A stretch of DNA of 64,000 nt from Aeromonas rivipollensis (GTDB lineage Bacteria > Pseudomonadota > Gammaproteobacteria > Enterobacterales > Aeromonadaceae), in the NCBI RefSeq assembly GCF_037811135.1, contig NZ_CP149130.1:236001-300000 (forward strand). Direction: 5' to 3'. This document shows positions 19,993 through 27,677 of this stretch, piece by piece (position 1 is the first letter of the stretch; each line of letters starts with the position of its first letter). Below the pieces are notes generated by a model. The model saw only the letters and a list, made by a program, of their open reading frames with translations, was not told the origin of the DNA and ran no database searches. The position numbers were made by a program, and so were the translations under genes.

Positions 19993-20697
19993 ATGCGTGC
20001 ATTGGTAACGGGCTGCGGCCGTCGGCTGGGATTCTATCTGTGCGAGCAACTGGTGGCCGCGGGCTGGCAGGTGACGGGCAGCTATCGCAGCGAGCGGCCC
20101 GAGCTGGCCCGCTTGCGAGCACTGGGGGTAGAGCTGGTGCGGGCGGATTTCGCCGTGGAAGAGGATGTGGCCCGCCTTGTCACTGTGCTGGGAGCCCATG
20201 ACGATCTGGCGTTGATCATCCACAACGCCTCCGCCTTCGAGCCACAGGCGGCGGATCCTGCGGTGCAGCTGGCCCAGTTCGAACAGTTCTACCGGGTACA
20301 CATGGCGGCGCCATTTCAGCTGAACCGCGCACTGGCCCCCAAGCTGGCAGGCAATCCCAACGCCAGCATCATCCACATCACCGACATCTACATTCATGCC
20401 CCGGCGCCCCAGTTCGCCGCCTATGTGGCCACCAAGGCCGGGGCGCATTCGCTGGCCATGAGTTTTGCCCGGGAGCTGGCACCGGCGGTGCGGGTCAACA
20501 CCATCGAACCCGGCCCCATCCTGTTCCTCGACGAGCATGGGGACGACTGGCGTCAGCAGGTACTGGCCCGGACGCCGTTGGCGAGGGAGGGGGGGCTGGA
20601 GCCCATCTGGCAGGCAGTCAGGCTCTTGATGACAAACGACTATATGACGGGGGCCAGCATCCGGGTGGACGGTGGCCGGGCCCTCGCCGTCATCTAG
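19993..20697 (+). CDS. folM: Dihydromonapterin reductase
   Basis: This short-chain dehydrogenase makes tetrahydromonapterin and has weak dihydrofolate reductase activity in E. coli. The 234-residue protein has the atypical nucleotide-binding start VTGCGRRLGFYLCEQL, the NAS-like HNASAFEP segment, and the catalytic YVATKAGAHSLAMSFA (Tyr-x3-Lys). The FolM-type arginine in the Gly motif and the overall length support this over a generic SDR. The ATG at 19993 follows AAAGGAGAGG. It converges with a folK-like gene, supporting a pterin role. Confidence 0.88.
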   Translation: MRALVTGCGRRLGFYLCEQLVAAGWQVTGSYRSERPELARLRALGVELVRADFAVEEDVARLVTVLGAHDDLALIIHNASAFEPQAADPAVQLAQFEQFYRVHMAAPFQLNRALAPKLAGNPNASIIHITDIYIHAPAPQFAAYVATKAGAHSLAMSFARELAPAVRVNTIEPGPILFLDEHGDDWRQQVLARTPLAREGGLEPIWQAVRLLMTNDYMTGASIRVDGGRALAVI

Positions 20698-20748
20698 ACG
20701 TCATGATGGGGCTATGGAGCTGGAGGTGGCGGTAGCCTGATCAGGCGC

Positions 20749-21297
20749 CTAGTGGGGCCGAATGGTTGCCTGATGGGCGGGCAGGTCCGGGTGCACGGCG
20801 GGCAACTCCTGGCGCTGTTCGGCAGCTTGGCGCAGGGCCACGGGCTGCTGGCCGAAGCTCTGCTGCGCAAACACCTTGCTGGTTCGCAGACGCAGCGTCA
20901 CCTTGTGGGCACCGACCCGTCCCCCCTCATACATCTCGGCCAGCAGATCCCTGAGATAGGCATCCACCCCGACTCCGGAGAAGGCATCCCTCTCATGGCT
21001 GGCCAGGATGTCGATGTCGAGGGGCCTATCTGTCACCTTGCACAGGGGATTGCCGCGATCCCGCCCATGGGCAAGCTCCATGGTGACGAATTCGGCTTTC
21101 AGCTGGACGGCGGAGAGTTCGCTCTGGACGACGAACAGGCAGTTGAGAAAGTCATGGCGCGACTGCATTCCCACCGGTTTGGTCTGGATCACCGAACTCA
21201 GACGCAGCTGGCCGAAGCGGGCCAGCAGCTCTTCCACGGCCTGGCTGACGTGCTGGGAGGGGGCGAGATTGGATCCAATGCTGCAGAGGTAAAACAT
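20749..21297 (-). CDS. HPPK (FolK)-like pterin pyrophosphokinase variant
   Basis: The first 100 residues follow 6-hydroxymethyl-dihydropterin pyrophosphokinase: YLCSIGSNLAPSQHV, SSVIQTKPVG, HDFLNCLFVV and RPLDIDIL, keeping the two Mg-binding aspartates (Asp94, Asp96) and the arginine before them. The C-terminal 80 residues do not resemble E. coli FolK; the PHxxMxxRxFxLxPL segment is missing. It is probably a paralogue, with a main folK elsewhere, possibly acting with FolM on monapterin-type substrates. The start is the ATG at 21297, with AGGA 9 bp upstream; an ATG at 21306 abuts that AGGA. Confidence 0.75.
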   Translation of the reverse strand: MFYLCSIGSNLAPSQHVSQAVEELLARFGQLRLSSVIQTKPVGMQSRHDFLNCLFVVQSELSAVQLKAEFVTMELAHGRDRGNPLCKVTDRPLDIDILASHERDAFSGVGVDAYLRDLLAEMYEGGRVGAHKVTLRLRTSKVFAQQSFGQQPVALRQAAEQRQELPAVHPDLPAHQATIRPH

Positions 21298-21422
21298 GGT
21301 TGCCATTCCTTGGGTTGGGCTCGACTGAAATATATACGCAGCTCACGGTTATTGGATTCACTATGAATTAACATGCTGTTATCTGTTGTGATCCAACTCT
21401 GATTGGCAGAAAGGAGGTTTGC

Positions 21423-21515
21423 ATGAGTGTGGAGATGAAGTGGGCGCTGTTGACCGCCTCAGGTGCCCTGGCAGTGATCCTGATAATCTGCCTGGCGTCC
21501 GTCGGTCTGGCGTGA
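21423..21515 (+). CDS. Small single-pass membrane protein (30 residues)
   Basis: ATG at 21423 has a near-perfect Shine-Dalgarno AAGGAGG (21411-21417) at 5 bp. It encodes MSVEMKWALLTASG followed by the hydrophobic run ALAVILIICLASVGLA and a TGA. A strong terminator follows 22 bp on, so this looks like an independent transcription unit. I do not recognise the protein; one membrane helix with a short charged N-terminus is all that can be seen. The next gene is glrK, with its own start 100 bp downstream. Confidence 0.7.
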   Translation: MSVEMKWALLTASGALAVILIICLASVGLA

Positions 21516-21536
21516 ATCCTGACCCCGAGTGCAATC

Positions 21537-21567
21537 AAACCGGCCCCCTGGCCGGTTTTGCTTTTTC
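21537..21567 (+). terminator. terminator after the small membrane ORF
   Basis: AAACCGGCC and GGCCGGTTT form a hairpin around a CCCT loop, followed by TTGCTTTTT. It separates the small gene from glrK. Confidence 0.88.
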
Positions 21568-21617
21568 ATGGAGTGCGGATATGCTGGCCCACCCATGAAG
21601 AATCGAGACAGCAGAAG

Positions 21618-23018
21618 ATGACCAAGGTTCGGCCCCGTTCCCTGCTCCAGGTGGTATTGATGGGCTTCGTGCTGGTGCTGATGCCCCTGGGGGGCATGAT
21701 CTGGCACGATAGCCAGGCGCTCTCCCATCTGGGCCAGTTGACCAGCGACGAGATGGAGCGGGCGGTGCGGGATACCCGCCGGGCGACCCTGCTCACCACC
21801 CAGGCCATCGATCTGGAGCGCACCTTGCGCCGCTATGCGGTGCTGGGGGACGAACGCATCCTCGGCAGTTATCAGCAGCAGCTGGCCCGTTATCGCGAGC
21901 TGCTCGCCACCCATCGGCAATCCATCCCGGATGCCGCCGCCTACAGAGATCTCGAGGCCACCCTGGCCTGGCTGGATGGCTTGCAGGATCTGCGCAAGGC
22001 CAGGCAGGAGGCGACCAGCCCCAACTTCACCCAGTTCAATGAGCTCAACCAGCAGCTGGAAGTGGTCACCCGCAGCCAGGTCGATGAGCATGTGGCGGGG
22101 ATGCGGGCGGCCATCGCCGAGCTGCGGAAGGAGATCTGGTGGGTGAGCGGCTTCGTGGCGGGGCTCAGCCTGTTGCTGGTGCTGCTGTTTACCTACCTCA
22201 TCATCCACCCCGTGCGTCAGATTGAGTCGCGGATCCTGAGCCTGGGCGCCGGTGTCGAGCCGGACAAGCGCCCGGTGGATGGCCCCGCCGAACTGGTGCT
22301 GCTGGGAGAGCGGATCGGCTGGCTGCACGACAAGCTCAAGGAGCTGGAACAGCAGAAGTACCAGTTCCTGCGCCATGTATCCCACGAGCTGAAGACGCCC
22401 CTCGCAGTGCTGCGGGAGGGGGCGGATCTGCTCTCCGAACAGCTGGTGGGACCGCTCAACGGGGATCAGCAGGAGATCTGCCAGATGCTGGAGGAGAATA
22501 GCCGCCGACTGCAGACCCTGATCGAGCGTCTGCTCGACTTCAACCGCCTCAGCCAGCAGGAGGTGTTCAGCCTGACGGCGGTGCCCCTGGCCCCCTTGTT
22601 GTCAGAATTGTCTGCAGAATACCGGCTGGCGCTGGAATCCAAACAAATCAGTGTACACTTGCCGCCCGAGCCCATCAGCCTGCAGGCCGAGCCTTATCGT
22701 CTGCGACTCATCCTCGACAACCTGTTTTCCAACGCGGTCAGTTATGGCGCCAAGGGAGGCCAGATCTGGATCCGTGCCGGCCAGGATGCCAACGGCAGCT
22801 GGCTGGAGGTGGCCAACGAAGGGCCCGTCATCCCGCCAAACGAGCGGGAGCGGATCTTCGAGCCCTTCGAGCAGGGCAGCATAGTGCGCCAGGGGTTGTT
22901 GAAAGGATCCGGGATGGGCCTCTCCATTGCCCGCGAGTCGGCGATGAGTCTGGGGGGCGAGCTTAAATTAATTGAGGATAAACAGGCTGATGTCTGTTTC
23001 CGGTTGGATCTTAAGTGA
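21618..23018 (+). CDS. glrK: Sensor histidine kinase GlrK (QseE)
   Basis: The 466-residue inner-membrane kinase has a first transmembrane helix (LLQVVLMGFVLVLMPLGGM), an alpha-helical periplasmic domain, a second helix (VSGFVAGLSLLLVLLFTYLII), HAMP, then the phospho-acceptor H-box HVSHELKTPLAVLREG and the ATP lid segments DNLFSNAVSYGAKGG and GSGMGLSIA. Gene order glrK-qseG-glrR is the family arrangement. In E. coli this system controls glmY sRNA and responds to envelope signals. The stop overlaps the GTG start of qseG, implying translational coupling. Confidence 0.93.
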   Translation: MTKVRPRSLLQVVLMGFVLVLMPLGGMIWHDSQALSHLGQLTSDEMERAVRDTRRATLLTTQAIDLERTLRRYAVLGDERILGSYQQQLARYRELLATHRQSIPDAAAYRDLEATLAWLDGLQDLRKARQEATSPNFTQFNELNQQLEVVTRSQVDEHVAGMRAAIAELRKEIWWVSGFVAGLSLLLVLLFTYLIIHPVRQIESRILSLGAGVEPDKRPVDGPAELVLLGERIGWLHDKLKELEQQKYQFLRHVSHELKTPLAVLREGADLLSEQLVGPLNGDQQEICQMLEENSRRLQTLIERLLDFNRLSQQEVFSLTAVPLAPLLSELSAEYRLALESKQISVHLPPEPISLQAEPYRLRLILDNLFSNAVSYGAKGGQIWIRAGQDANGSWLEVANEGPVIPPNERERIFEPFEQGSIVRQGLLKGSGMGLSIARESAMSLGGELKLIEDKQADVCFRLDLK

Positions 23019-23536
23019 AATTCAAGATGAAACGATTCGTTGTACCCGTATTGATGATAAGCCTGCTTTCAGGCTGCTCCCTGCTGCCATCGCGCAGCCT
23101 GACAGAGCCCTCGGAGCAGGTCCTTGCCAAGCGGATGGAGTTCGCGAACAAAGAGATGCAGGTGCGCCTGCAATACTCCGACTGGCTGCTGGCCAGTCGT
23201 CCCCAGCAGCGGGCGCAGGAGCGCGAGCGGCTGGCCGGTGCCACCGATCTCGAGAGCAGGGTCAGCCTGGCCATGGTCAATACCCATCCGTCCGAGTCGG
23301 TAGCGAGCCGTCGGGCCGGGCTGGATCGGCTCAAGGCCCTGCTGCCCGAGCTCGGCCTGGATGCCCAGGCCTTCCTGCGCAGCTGGATAGCCCTCGGCGA
23401 GGAGCTGCTGGCCCGTGACAGTCGCCGCGACGATCAGAGCCAGGAGGTGCAGCGCCTGCGCCGCCAGATAGAGCAGCTCTCCGCCATCGACGAACAGCTC
23501 AACCAGCGCAAGCTCAATGGGGGCGCCCAGCCATGA
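23015..23536 (+). CDS. qseG: QseG-like lipoprotein
   Basis: This 173-residue protein starts with a lipoprotein signal, MKFKMKRFVVPVLMISLLSG, and Cys21 of the lipobox LLSGC. The rest is mostly charged and helical with a coiled-coil-like C-terminus (QSQEVQRLRRQIEQLSAIDEQLN). E. coli QseG is an outer-membrane lipoprotein that interacts with the GlrK periplasmic domain. The GTG at 23015 overlaps the glrK stop (GTGA) and has GGA 6 bp upstream; an ATG at 23027 is an alternative. Sequence conservation is low, so the name rests largely on position. Confidence 0.82.
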   Translation: MKFKMKRFVVPVLMISLLSGCSLLPSRSLTEPSEQVLAKRMEFANKEMQVRLQYSDWLLASRPQQRAQERERLAGATDLESRVSLAMVNTHPSESVASRRAGLDRLKALLPELGLDAQAFLRSWIALGEELLARDSRRDDQSQEVQRLRRQIEQLSAIDEQLNQRKLNGGAQP

Positions 23537-23597
23537 AGCGCCGAGGGCGTGCAAGGCGGGGAACAACAACAGGTCTTCAGGGTAAAGGGGTGAGAGC

Positions 23598-24878
23598 ATG
23601 AGTCGCATTCTGCTGGTGGACGACGATGCCAGCCTGCTCAAGCTGATGAGCATGCGCCTGCGCAGTCAGGGTTACGAGGTGGATACCGCCGACAGCGCCG
23701 AGGGGGCGCTGGACAGGTTGCGTCAGCAGCGGGCCGATCTGGTGCTGAGCGATCTGCGGATGGGGGGCATGGACGGACTGGCGCTGTTCGAGCGGATCCA
23801 GGCCCAGTGGCTCGGCATGCCGGTCATCATCATGACCGCCCACGGCACCATCCCCGACGCCATACAGGCGACCCGTTCCGGGGTGTTCAGCTTTCTCACC
23901 AAGCCCATCGACAAGGACGAGCTGCTGGTCACCATAGAGCACGCCCTGAGCCTGACCCGCCCGAAACAGCAGCATGAGTGGCAGTCCCTCATCCAGACCC
24001 GTAATCCCCAGATGGAGCAGTTGCTGATCCAGGCGAGCAGCGTGGCCACCATGGAGGTGCCCGTGCTGATCTTGGGGCCTTCGGGCTCCGGCAAGGGGGT
24101 GATGACTCAGGCGCTGCATCAGGCAAGTCGTCGTCGTGATCAGCCGCTGCACACCATCAATTGTGCCGCGCTGCCCTGGCCTGTGCTGGACTTGCAGCTG
24201 TTTGGCGAGGATGGACAGTCCGGCCTGTTCGAGCAGGCCAAGGGGGCGACCCTCTTCCTCGACGAGATAGGGAACCTGTCGGAGTCGTTGCAGGCCAAGT
24301 TGCTGCAGGTGCTGGCGGAATATGGTCAGGGCACCCCCGAGGTGCGGGTCATCAGCTCCAGCCATCAGGATCTGGTCACCGCCATGGAGGAGGGGCGTTT
24401 TCGGGAGGATCTCTTCTACCGCCTCAACGTGGCCAACATCACCTTGCCGCCCCTCAGCGCCCGCAGCGAGGATATCCCCCTGCTGGCGCGCCAGGCGCTG
24501 GACGACTATCGCAGTCGCCACGACAACTGCGCCGCCCTCGGCTTCTCGCCGGAGGCGCTGGCCCTGTTGGCAGCGGCGGCCTGGCCCGGCAACGTCCGTC
24601 AGCTCTATGGGGTGGTGGAACAGCTCGCCAGCCTCTGTTGCAGCCCTGTGATAGGCGCTGCCATGGTGGAATCTGCCCTGAGCGGTGGCGTCGGCGGCAT
24701 TCCCTCGTTCAACGAGGCGCGCGCCGAGTTCGAGAAGGAGTATCTGATCCGCCTGCTGCGCACCACGGAAGGGAATGTGACCCTGGCGGCCAACATGGCG
24801 GGAAGAAACCGCACCGATTTCTACAAGTTATTGAATCGGCACGGTATCGAGGCGGCAAACTTCAAATCGAAGGGATAA
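23598..24878 (+). CDS. glrR: Response regulator GlrR (QseF), AAA+ domain without the GAFTGA loop
   Basis: The order is a receiver domain (Asp52 in LSDLRMGGMDG, Lys102 in LTKP), an AAA+ domain and a Fis-type helix-turn-helix (TLAANMAGRNRTDFYKLL). The Walker A GPSGSGKG (160-167), Walker B TLFLDE (218-223) and arginine-finger FREDLFYRLNV are present. Between LFG (201-203) and GLFEQA, however, only EDGQS is left, where sigma-54 activators have the GAFTGA loop. The second pore loop region is also shortened (AEYGQGTPEVRV). It may therefore not activate sigma-54 and could act by another route. The frame is intact, so it is not a pseudogene. Confidence 0.9.
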   Translation: MSRILLVDDDASLLKLMSMRLRSQGYEVDTADSAEGALDRLRQQRADLVLSDLRMGGMDGLALFERIQAQWLGMPVIIMTAHGTIPDAIQATRSGVFSFLTKPIDKDELLVTIEHALSLTRPKQQHEWQSLIQTRNPQMEQLLIQASSVATMEVPVLILGPSGSGKGVMTQALHQASRRRDQPLHTINCAALPWPVLDLQLFGEDGQSGLFEQAKGATLFLDEIGNLSESLQAKLLQVLAEYGQGTPEVRVISSSHQDLVTAMEEGRFREDLFYRLNVANITLPPLSARSEDIPLLARQALDDYRSRHDNCAALGFSPEALALLAAAAWPGNVRQLYGVVEQLASLCCSPVIGAAMVESALSGGVGGIPSFNEARAEFEKEYLIRLLRTTEGNVTLAANMAGRNRTDFYKLLNRHGIEAANFKSKG

Positions 24879-24921
24879 GCGAGGCGGGAGCGGCCGGTCA
24901 GCGACGGGTCGCAGCCCTTGT

Positions 24922-25027
24922 TCAGGCCGGGTCGGTCACGCCAGTGCTGGCCCGGGCCTTCCGGGTTTTGTCGGAGAGCCAGAGGCCGCTCGCCTTCATC
25001 AGGTAGCCAAAGAGCGCGCCTATCACC
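24922..25027 (-). pseudogene. duplicated 3' end of the DUF1097 gene (remnant)
   Basis: On the minus strand this stretch reads GALFGYLMKASGLWLSDKTR and then KARASTGVTDPA-stop; the intact gene ends GALFGYLMKASGLWLSHKTR and then KAQAATRAVDPA-stop. The offset is exactly 122 bp and the reading frame and stop are kept. The core 24954-25027 against 25076-25149 has 72 of 74 bases identical, while divergence is concentrated towards the stop. It is an unambiguous partial duplication lacking a start. Confidence 0.92.
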
Positions 25028-25149
25028 GGGCGCCGGGTCAGGATCAGGCCGGATCAACCGCGCGAGTCGCGGCCTGGGCCTTCCGGGTTTTGTGGGAGAG
25101 CCAGAGGCCGCTCGCCTTCATCAGGTAGCCAAAGAGCGCACCTATCACC
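24954..25149. repeat. 74-bp direct repeat (24954-25027 and 25076-25149)
   Basis: The two copies differ at two bases that I can see (C/G in GTTTTGTcGGAG and G/A in GAGCGCgCC). The right copy is part of the intact DUF1097 gene, the left copy part of the remnant described separately. Confidence 0.92.
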
Positions 25150-25526
25150 AGAGATGGCAGGATAAGCCGCCACTCCCCCGCCGCCCCGAAGGTGGCGCAG
25201 CAACCGGCGAAGGTGCCGGGAATGTAGCCCAGCCACTGCTGCTTTGCTTGCACGCACATCAGGGTTGCCACCACACCCGTCATCAGATAACCCGCCATGC
25301 CAGCCCCCCACCAGCCTTCGCCGTGGATCAGCAGTAGTGCCCACAGCATGCCGGTGGCATTGCACAGCAGGGTCTGCAGCAGCGCCCTGTAACCGCCGCT
25401 CGAGGCGAAATAGCTGGTACAACCGAGGAAGCCGACCCAGGAGATGAGACCGAGGGCGGCGGCCAGTCCGCCCCAGACGGCGGAGAGGATCCCGGTCGTG
25501 ATGGAGATGGCGATCAATGGGCTCAT
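25044..25526 (-). CDS. DUF1097 inner-membrane protein (YcdZ-like)
   Basis: The 160-residue protein has about five hydrophobic segments and the features of the DUF1097 family (LISWVGFLGCTSYFASSGG, LPSLVIGALFGYLMKASGLW). E. coli YcdZ has similar length; function is unknown. A short basic tail ends in DPA. The start at 25526 (MSPLIAISITTG) is at the hydrophobic N-terminus. The gene is divergent from the small ORF at 25731 and carries a duplicated 3' end behind it. Confidence 0.85.
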   Translation of the reverse strand: MSPLIAISITTGILSAVWGGLAAALGLISWVGFLGCTSYFASSGGYRALLQTLLCNATGMLWALLLIHGEGWWGAGMAGYLMTGVVATLMCVQAKQQWLGYIPGTFAGCCATFGAAGEWRLILPSLVIGALFGYLMKASGLWLSHKTRKAQAATRAVDPA

Positions 25527-25606
25527 GGCATGACTCTCAGTGGTTGAATTCGGAAAAGGAGGCAGCCTACCCTTCGGCGAGGGGGCGGCAAGCAGGGGCC
25601 GGATTG

Positions 25607-25626
25607 TGTGTGATCTCCATCACTCT
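25607..25626. promoter_or_regulatory. candidate CRP (cAMP receptor protein) site
   Basis: TGTGA-TCTCCA-TCACT (25609-25624) matches nine of the ten conserved half-site bases of TGTGA-N6-TCACA. It lies in the 204-bp divergent region between the DUF1097 gene (start 25526) and the small ORF (25731). Which of the two it controls cannot be told. Confidence 0.5.
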
Positions 25627-25730
25627 TTTCAACTCGGGAATACGCTTGCGCTCGCGAAAAAAATTCATTGGAGGCGTTCTTGGCCTTCGACCATAGTTAG
25701 AGGCCCTGTCCTGCTCATGGAGTGAGTCTG

Positions 25731-25826
25731 ATGGTGCCAAACGTGATAGTTCCCCTGCTGGTATTCATTCTGCTGTTCCTGGTCGGCACCATGGCCAAGG
25801 CGCTGCCTCTTTACCAGCTCATGTAA
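25731..25826 (+). CDS. Small single-pass membrane protein (31 residues)
   Basis: ATG at 25731 has GGAG (25719-25722) 8 bp upstream. The product starts MVPNVIVPLLVFILLFLVGT and ends MAKALPLYQLM: one strongly hydrophobic helix with a short polar tail. I do not recognise it. It lies 70 bp upstream of msrP in the same direction with no terminator between, so it may be the first cistron of an msrPQ transcript or a small subunit-like partner; both are inference. Confidence 0.62.
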   Translation: MVPNVIVPLLVFILLFLVGTMAKALPLYQLM

Positions 25827-25896
25827 ATTTGTGTGAAATAAAACTCGGCCGGGGCGGGTCTTATGGTTGTCAGCCTCATCGCCCCGGGAGTTTTCC

Positions 25897-26901
25897 ATGT
25901 TGATCAAGCGCCGTTCCTCTCATCACCTCACCGAACAGGATGTCACGCCGGAAGCCGTCTATCAGGATCGCCGGCTCATTCTGAAAGGGCTGGGACTGAG
26001 TGCCGCCACCCTGGCGTTTCCCACCCAGGCCAGCCTGCTGGATCTCTTCTCCGCCGAGCAACCTGTGCCTGCGCCCTCGACCAGGCCCCTCGACATTAGC
26101 GCCGCCACCAGGCCCGAGGGCCTGATCCTCACCCCGGAGGAGAAGGCCACCAGTCACAACAACTTCTACGAGCTCGGCACCGACAAGGGGGATCCGGCCC
26201 GCAACGCCCACTACCTCAAACCCGAGCCCTGGACGCTCAAGGTCGAGGGGGAGGTGGCCAAACCCTTTACCCTGGATGTGTGGGATCTCATCAACAAGAG
26301 CACCCTGGAGGAGCGGATCTACCGGCTGCGCTGCGTGGAGGCCTGGTCCATGGTGCTGCCCTGGAGCGGCATCCCGCTGGCGGATCTGATCCGCCGTGCC
26401 GAGCCCAACAGTCGCGCCAAGTTCGTGGCGTTCGAGACCCTCTATGATCCCGAGCAACTGCCGGGACAGGCCTCCCGCTCCCTCGGCGGCGGCATCGATT
26501 ACCCCTATGTGGAGGGCTTGCGCCTCGACGAGGCGATGAACTCGCTCTCCTTCCTGGCGATGGGGCTCTACGGCAAGACGCTGCCCGCCCAGAACGGGGC
26601 TCCCATCCGGCTGGTGGTGCCCTGGAAGTACGGCTTCAAGAGCATCAAGAGCATCGTATCCATCCGTCTGGTGGAGGAGATGCCTCCCACCACCTGGAAC
26701 CTGCTGGCACCGAACGAATATGGTTTCTATGCCAACGTCAATCCCGAAGTGGATCACCCGCGCTGGAGCCAGGCCAGCGAGCGCTTCATCGGCGAGGGGA
26801 GCATCTTCGGCGCCAAGCGCCAGCCGACCCTGATGTTCAACGGCTATGGCGACGAGGTGGCCTCCCTCTATCAGGGGATGGATCTGCGCAAATGGTATTG
26901 A
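25897..26901 (+). CDS. msrP: Periplasmic methionine sulfoxide reductase, molybdopterin subunit
   Basis: MsrP repairs oxidised methionines in periplasmic proteins using a molybdenum-pterin cofactor. The 334-residue protein has a Tat signal ([19 protein letters not shown]), the molybdenum-ligand cysteine in [15 protein letters not shown], and conserved [43 protein letters not shown] and [14 protein letters not shown]. The ATG at 25897 gives [19 protein letters not shown], aligned with E. coli; an in-frame upstream start at 25867 is unlikely. msrQ, its haem-b membrane partner, follows. Confidence 0.95.
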   Translation: MLIKRRSSHHLTEQDVTPEAVYQDRRLILKGLGLSAATLAFPTQASLLDLFSAEQPVPAPSTRPLDISAATRPEGLILTPEEKATSHNNFYELGTDKGDPARNAHYLKPEPWTLKVEGEVAKPFTLDVWDLINKSTLEERIYRLRCVEAWSMVLPWSGIPLADLIRRAEPNSRAKFVAFETLYDPEQLPGQASRSLGGGIDYPYVEGLRLDEAMNSLSFLAMGLYGKTLPAQNGAPIRLVVPWKYGFKSIKSIVSIRLVEEMPPTTWNLLAPNEYGFYANVNPEVDHPRWSQASERFIGEGSIFGAKRQPTLMFNGYGDEVASLYQGMDLRKWY

Positions 26902-26932
26902 AACTGACGCTCTGCCCGAACGGTGTCTTGCC

Positions 26933-26957
26933 CCCTTATCCCCTTGCGGGAGAAGGG
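26933..26957. repeat. palindromic element between msrP and msrQ
   Basis: CCCTTATCCC (26933-26942), a CTTGC loop and GGGAGAAGGG (26948-26957) form a 10-bp stem with one mismatch, followed by TTGGGGATGAGGG. It resembles dispersed CCCTTCTCCC-type intergenic palindromes of several proteobacteria. It may stabilise the upstream mRNA or tune msrQ expression. Confidence 0.55.
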
Positions 26958-26998
26958 TTGGGGATGAGGGGTGGGAAAAACAAAACGGGAACTGCGAT

Positions 26999-27649
26999 AT
27001 GACGCCGAGACTGAAAACAGCCCATATCAACGGCTTGCGCCTGCTGGTACACCTGGCCTCGCTGGGCTTTTTGCTCTGGCTGGGTTATGCCGTGCCAGCC
27101 GGGTTGCTGGGGGGAGATCCGGTACAGGGGCTGACCCACTATCTGGGCAAGGGTGCCCTGCACCTGCTGCTGCTGACCCTGCTGGTGTCGCCGCTGGCCA
27201 AGCGCTGGCGCCAGGGTCAGCTCATCAAGCTGCGTCGTCCCCTCGGGCTCTGGTGTTGTGCCTGGGCGTTGTTGCACTTTATGGTGTGGCTGGGGCTGGA
27301 TCTGCAGTTTGACTGGGCTTTGATCGGCGGCGAACTGGTGAAGCGCAGTTACATAGTGGTGGGCATGGTGGCGCTGTTGCTGCTGATTGCCCTCAGCATC
27401 ACCTCGATCCCGGCCCTGCTGCGGCGCATGGGGCCAGCCTGGCAGAAGCTGCACAACTGGGTCTATGCGGTGGCCCTGCTGGTGCCTGTGCACTACTGGT
27501 GGTCGGTCAAGAGTGGCTGGCAGGAGCCCCTCATCTACCTGTTGCTGGCGGGGGGGCTGTTGTGGCCGCGGCGAGAGAAGCTGCTGCGTCCCTGGCGCCG
27601 ACGTCCGCAACCGGTCGGGAGGGCGGCGCAACAGCCGTCACGCCCATAG
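26999..27649 (+). CDS. msrQ: Haem-binding membrane subunit of the MsrPQ system
   Basis: This 216-residue inner-membrane protein passes electrons from the quinone pool to MsrP. It has about six hydrophobic helices of the ferric-reductase-like fold, with histidines in YLGKGALHLLLLTLLVSPL, AWALLHFMVWLGLDL, WQKLHNWVYAVALL and VPVHYWW that fit haem-b ligands. The ATG at 26999 (MTPRLKTAHINGLRLLVHL) is chosen. The longer frame overlaps msrP and the palindrome. The C-terminus is short, arginine-rich and presumably cytoplasmic. Confidence 0.93.
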   Translation: MTPRLKTAHINGLRLLVHLASLGFLLWLGYAVPAGLLGGDPVQGLTHYLGKGALHLLLLTLLVSPLAKRWRQGQLIKLRRPLGLWCCAWALLHFMVWLGLDLQFDWALIGGELVKRSYIVVGMVALLLLIALSITSIPALLRRMGPAWQKLHNWVYAVALLVPVHYWWSVKSGWQEPLIYLLLAGGLLWPRREKLLRPWRRRPQPVGRAAQQPSRP

Positions 27650-27650
27650 C

Positions 27651-27677
27651 AAAAGAGGCCTAATCGGCCTCTTTTTT
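27651..27677. terminator. bidirectional terminator overlapping the PepSY gene stop
   Basis: AAAAGAGGCC (27651-27660), a TAATC loop and GGCCTCTTTTTT (27666-27677) form the hairpin. It ends msrQ transcripts; on the minus strand it includes the last codons and the stop of the convergent PepSY gene. Confidence 0.88.

Noticed and set aside
20698..20790. A fifth 3' echo after the HPPK-like gene (ATCAGGC-ACC repeated at about 34 bp offset)
   Set aside because: The similarity covers only about ten bases with no extension, within chance expectation.
23598..24878. glrR as a pseudogene because of the missing GAFTGA motif
   Set aside because: The frame is intact, all other catalytic and DNA-binding motifs are present and codon use is normal, so functional divergence is more likely.
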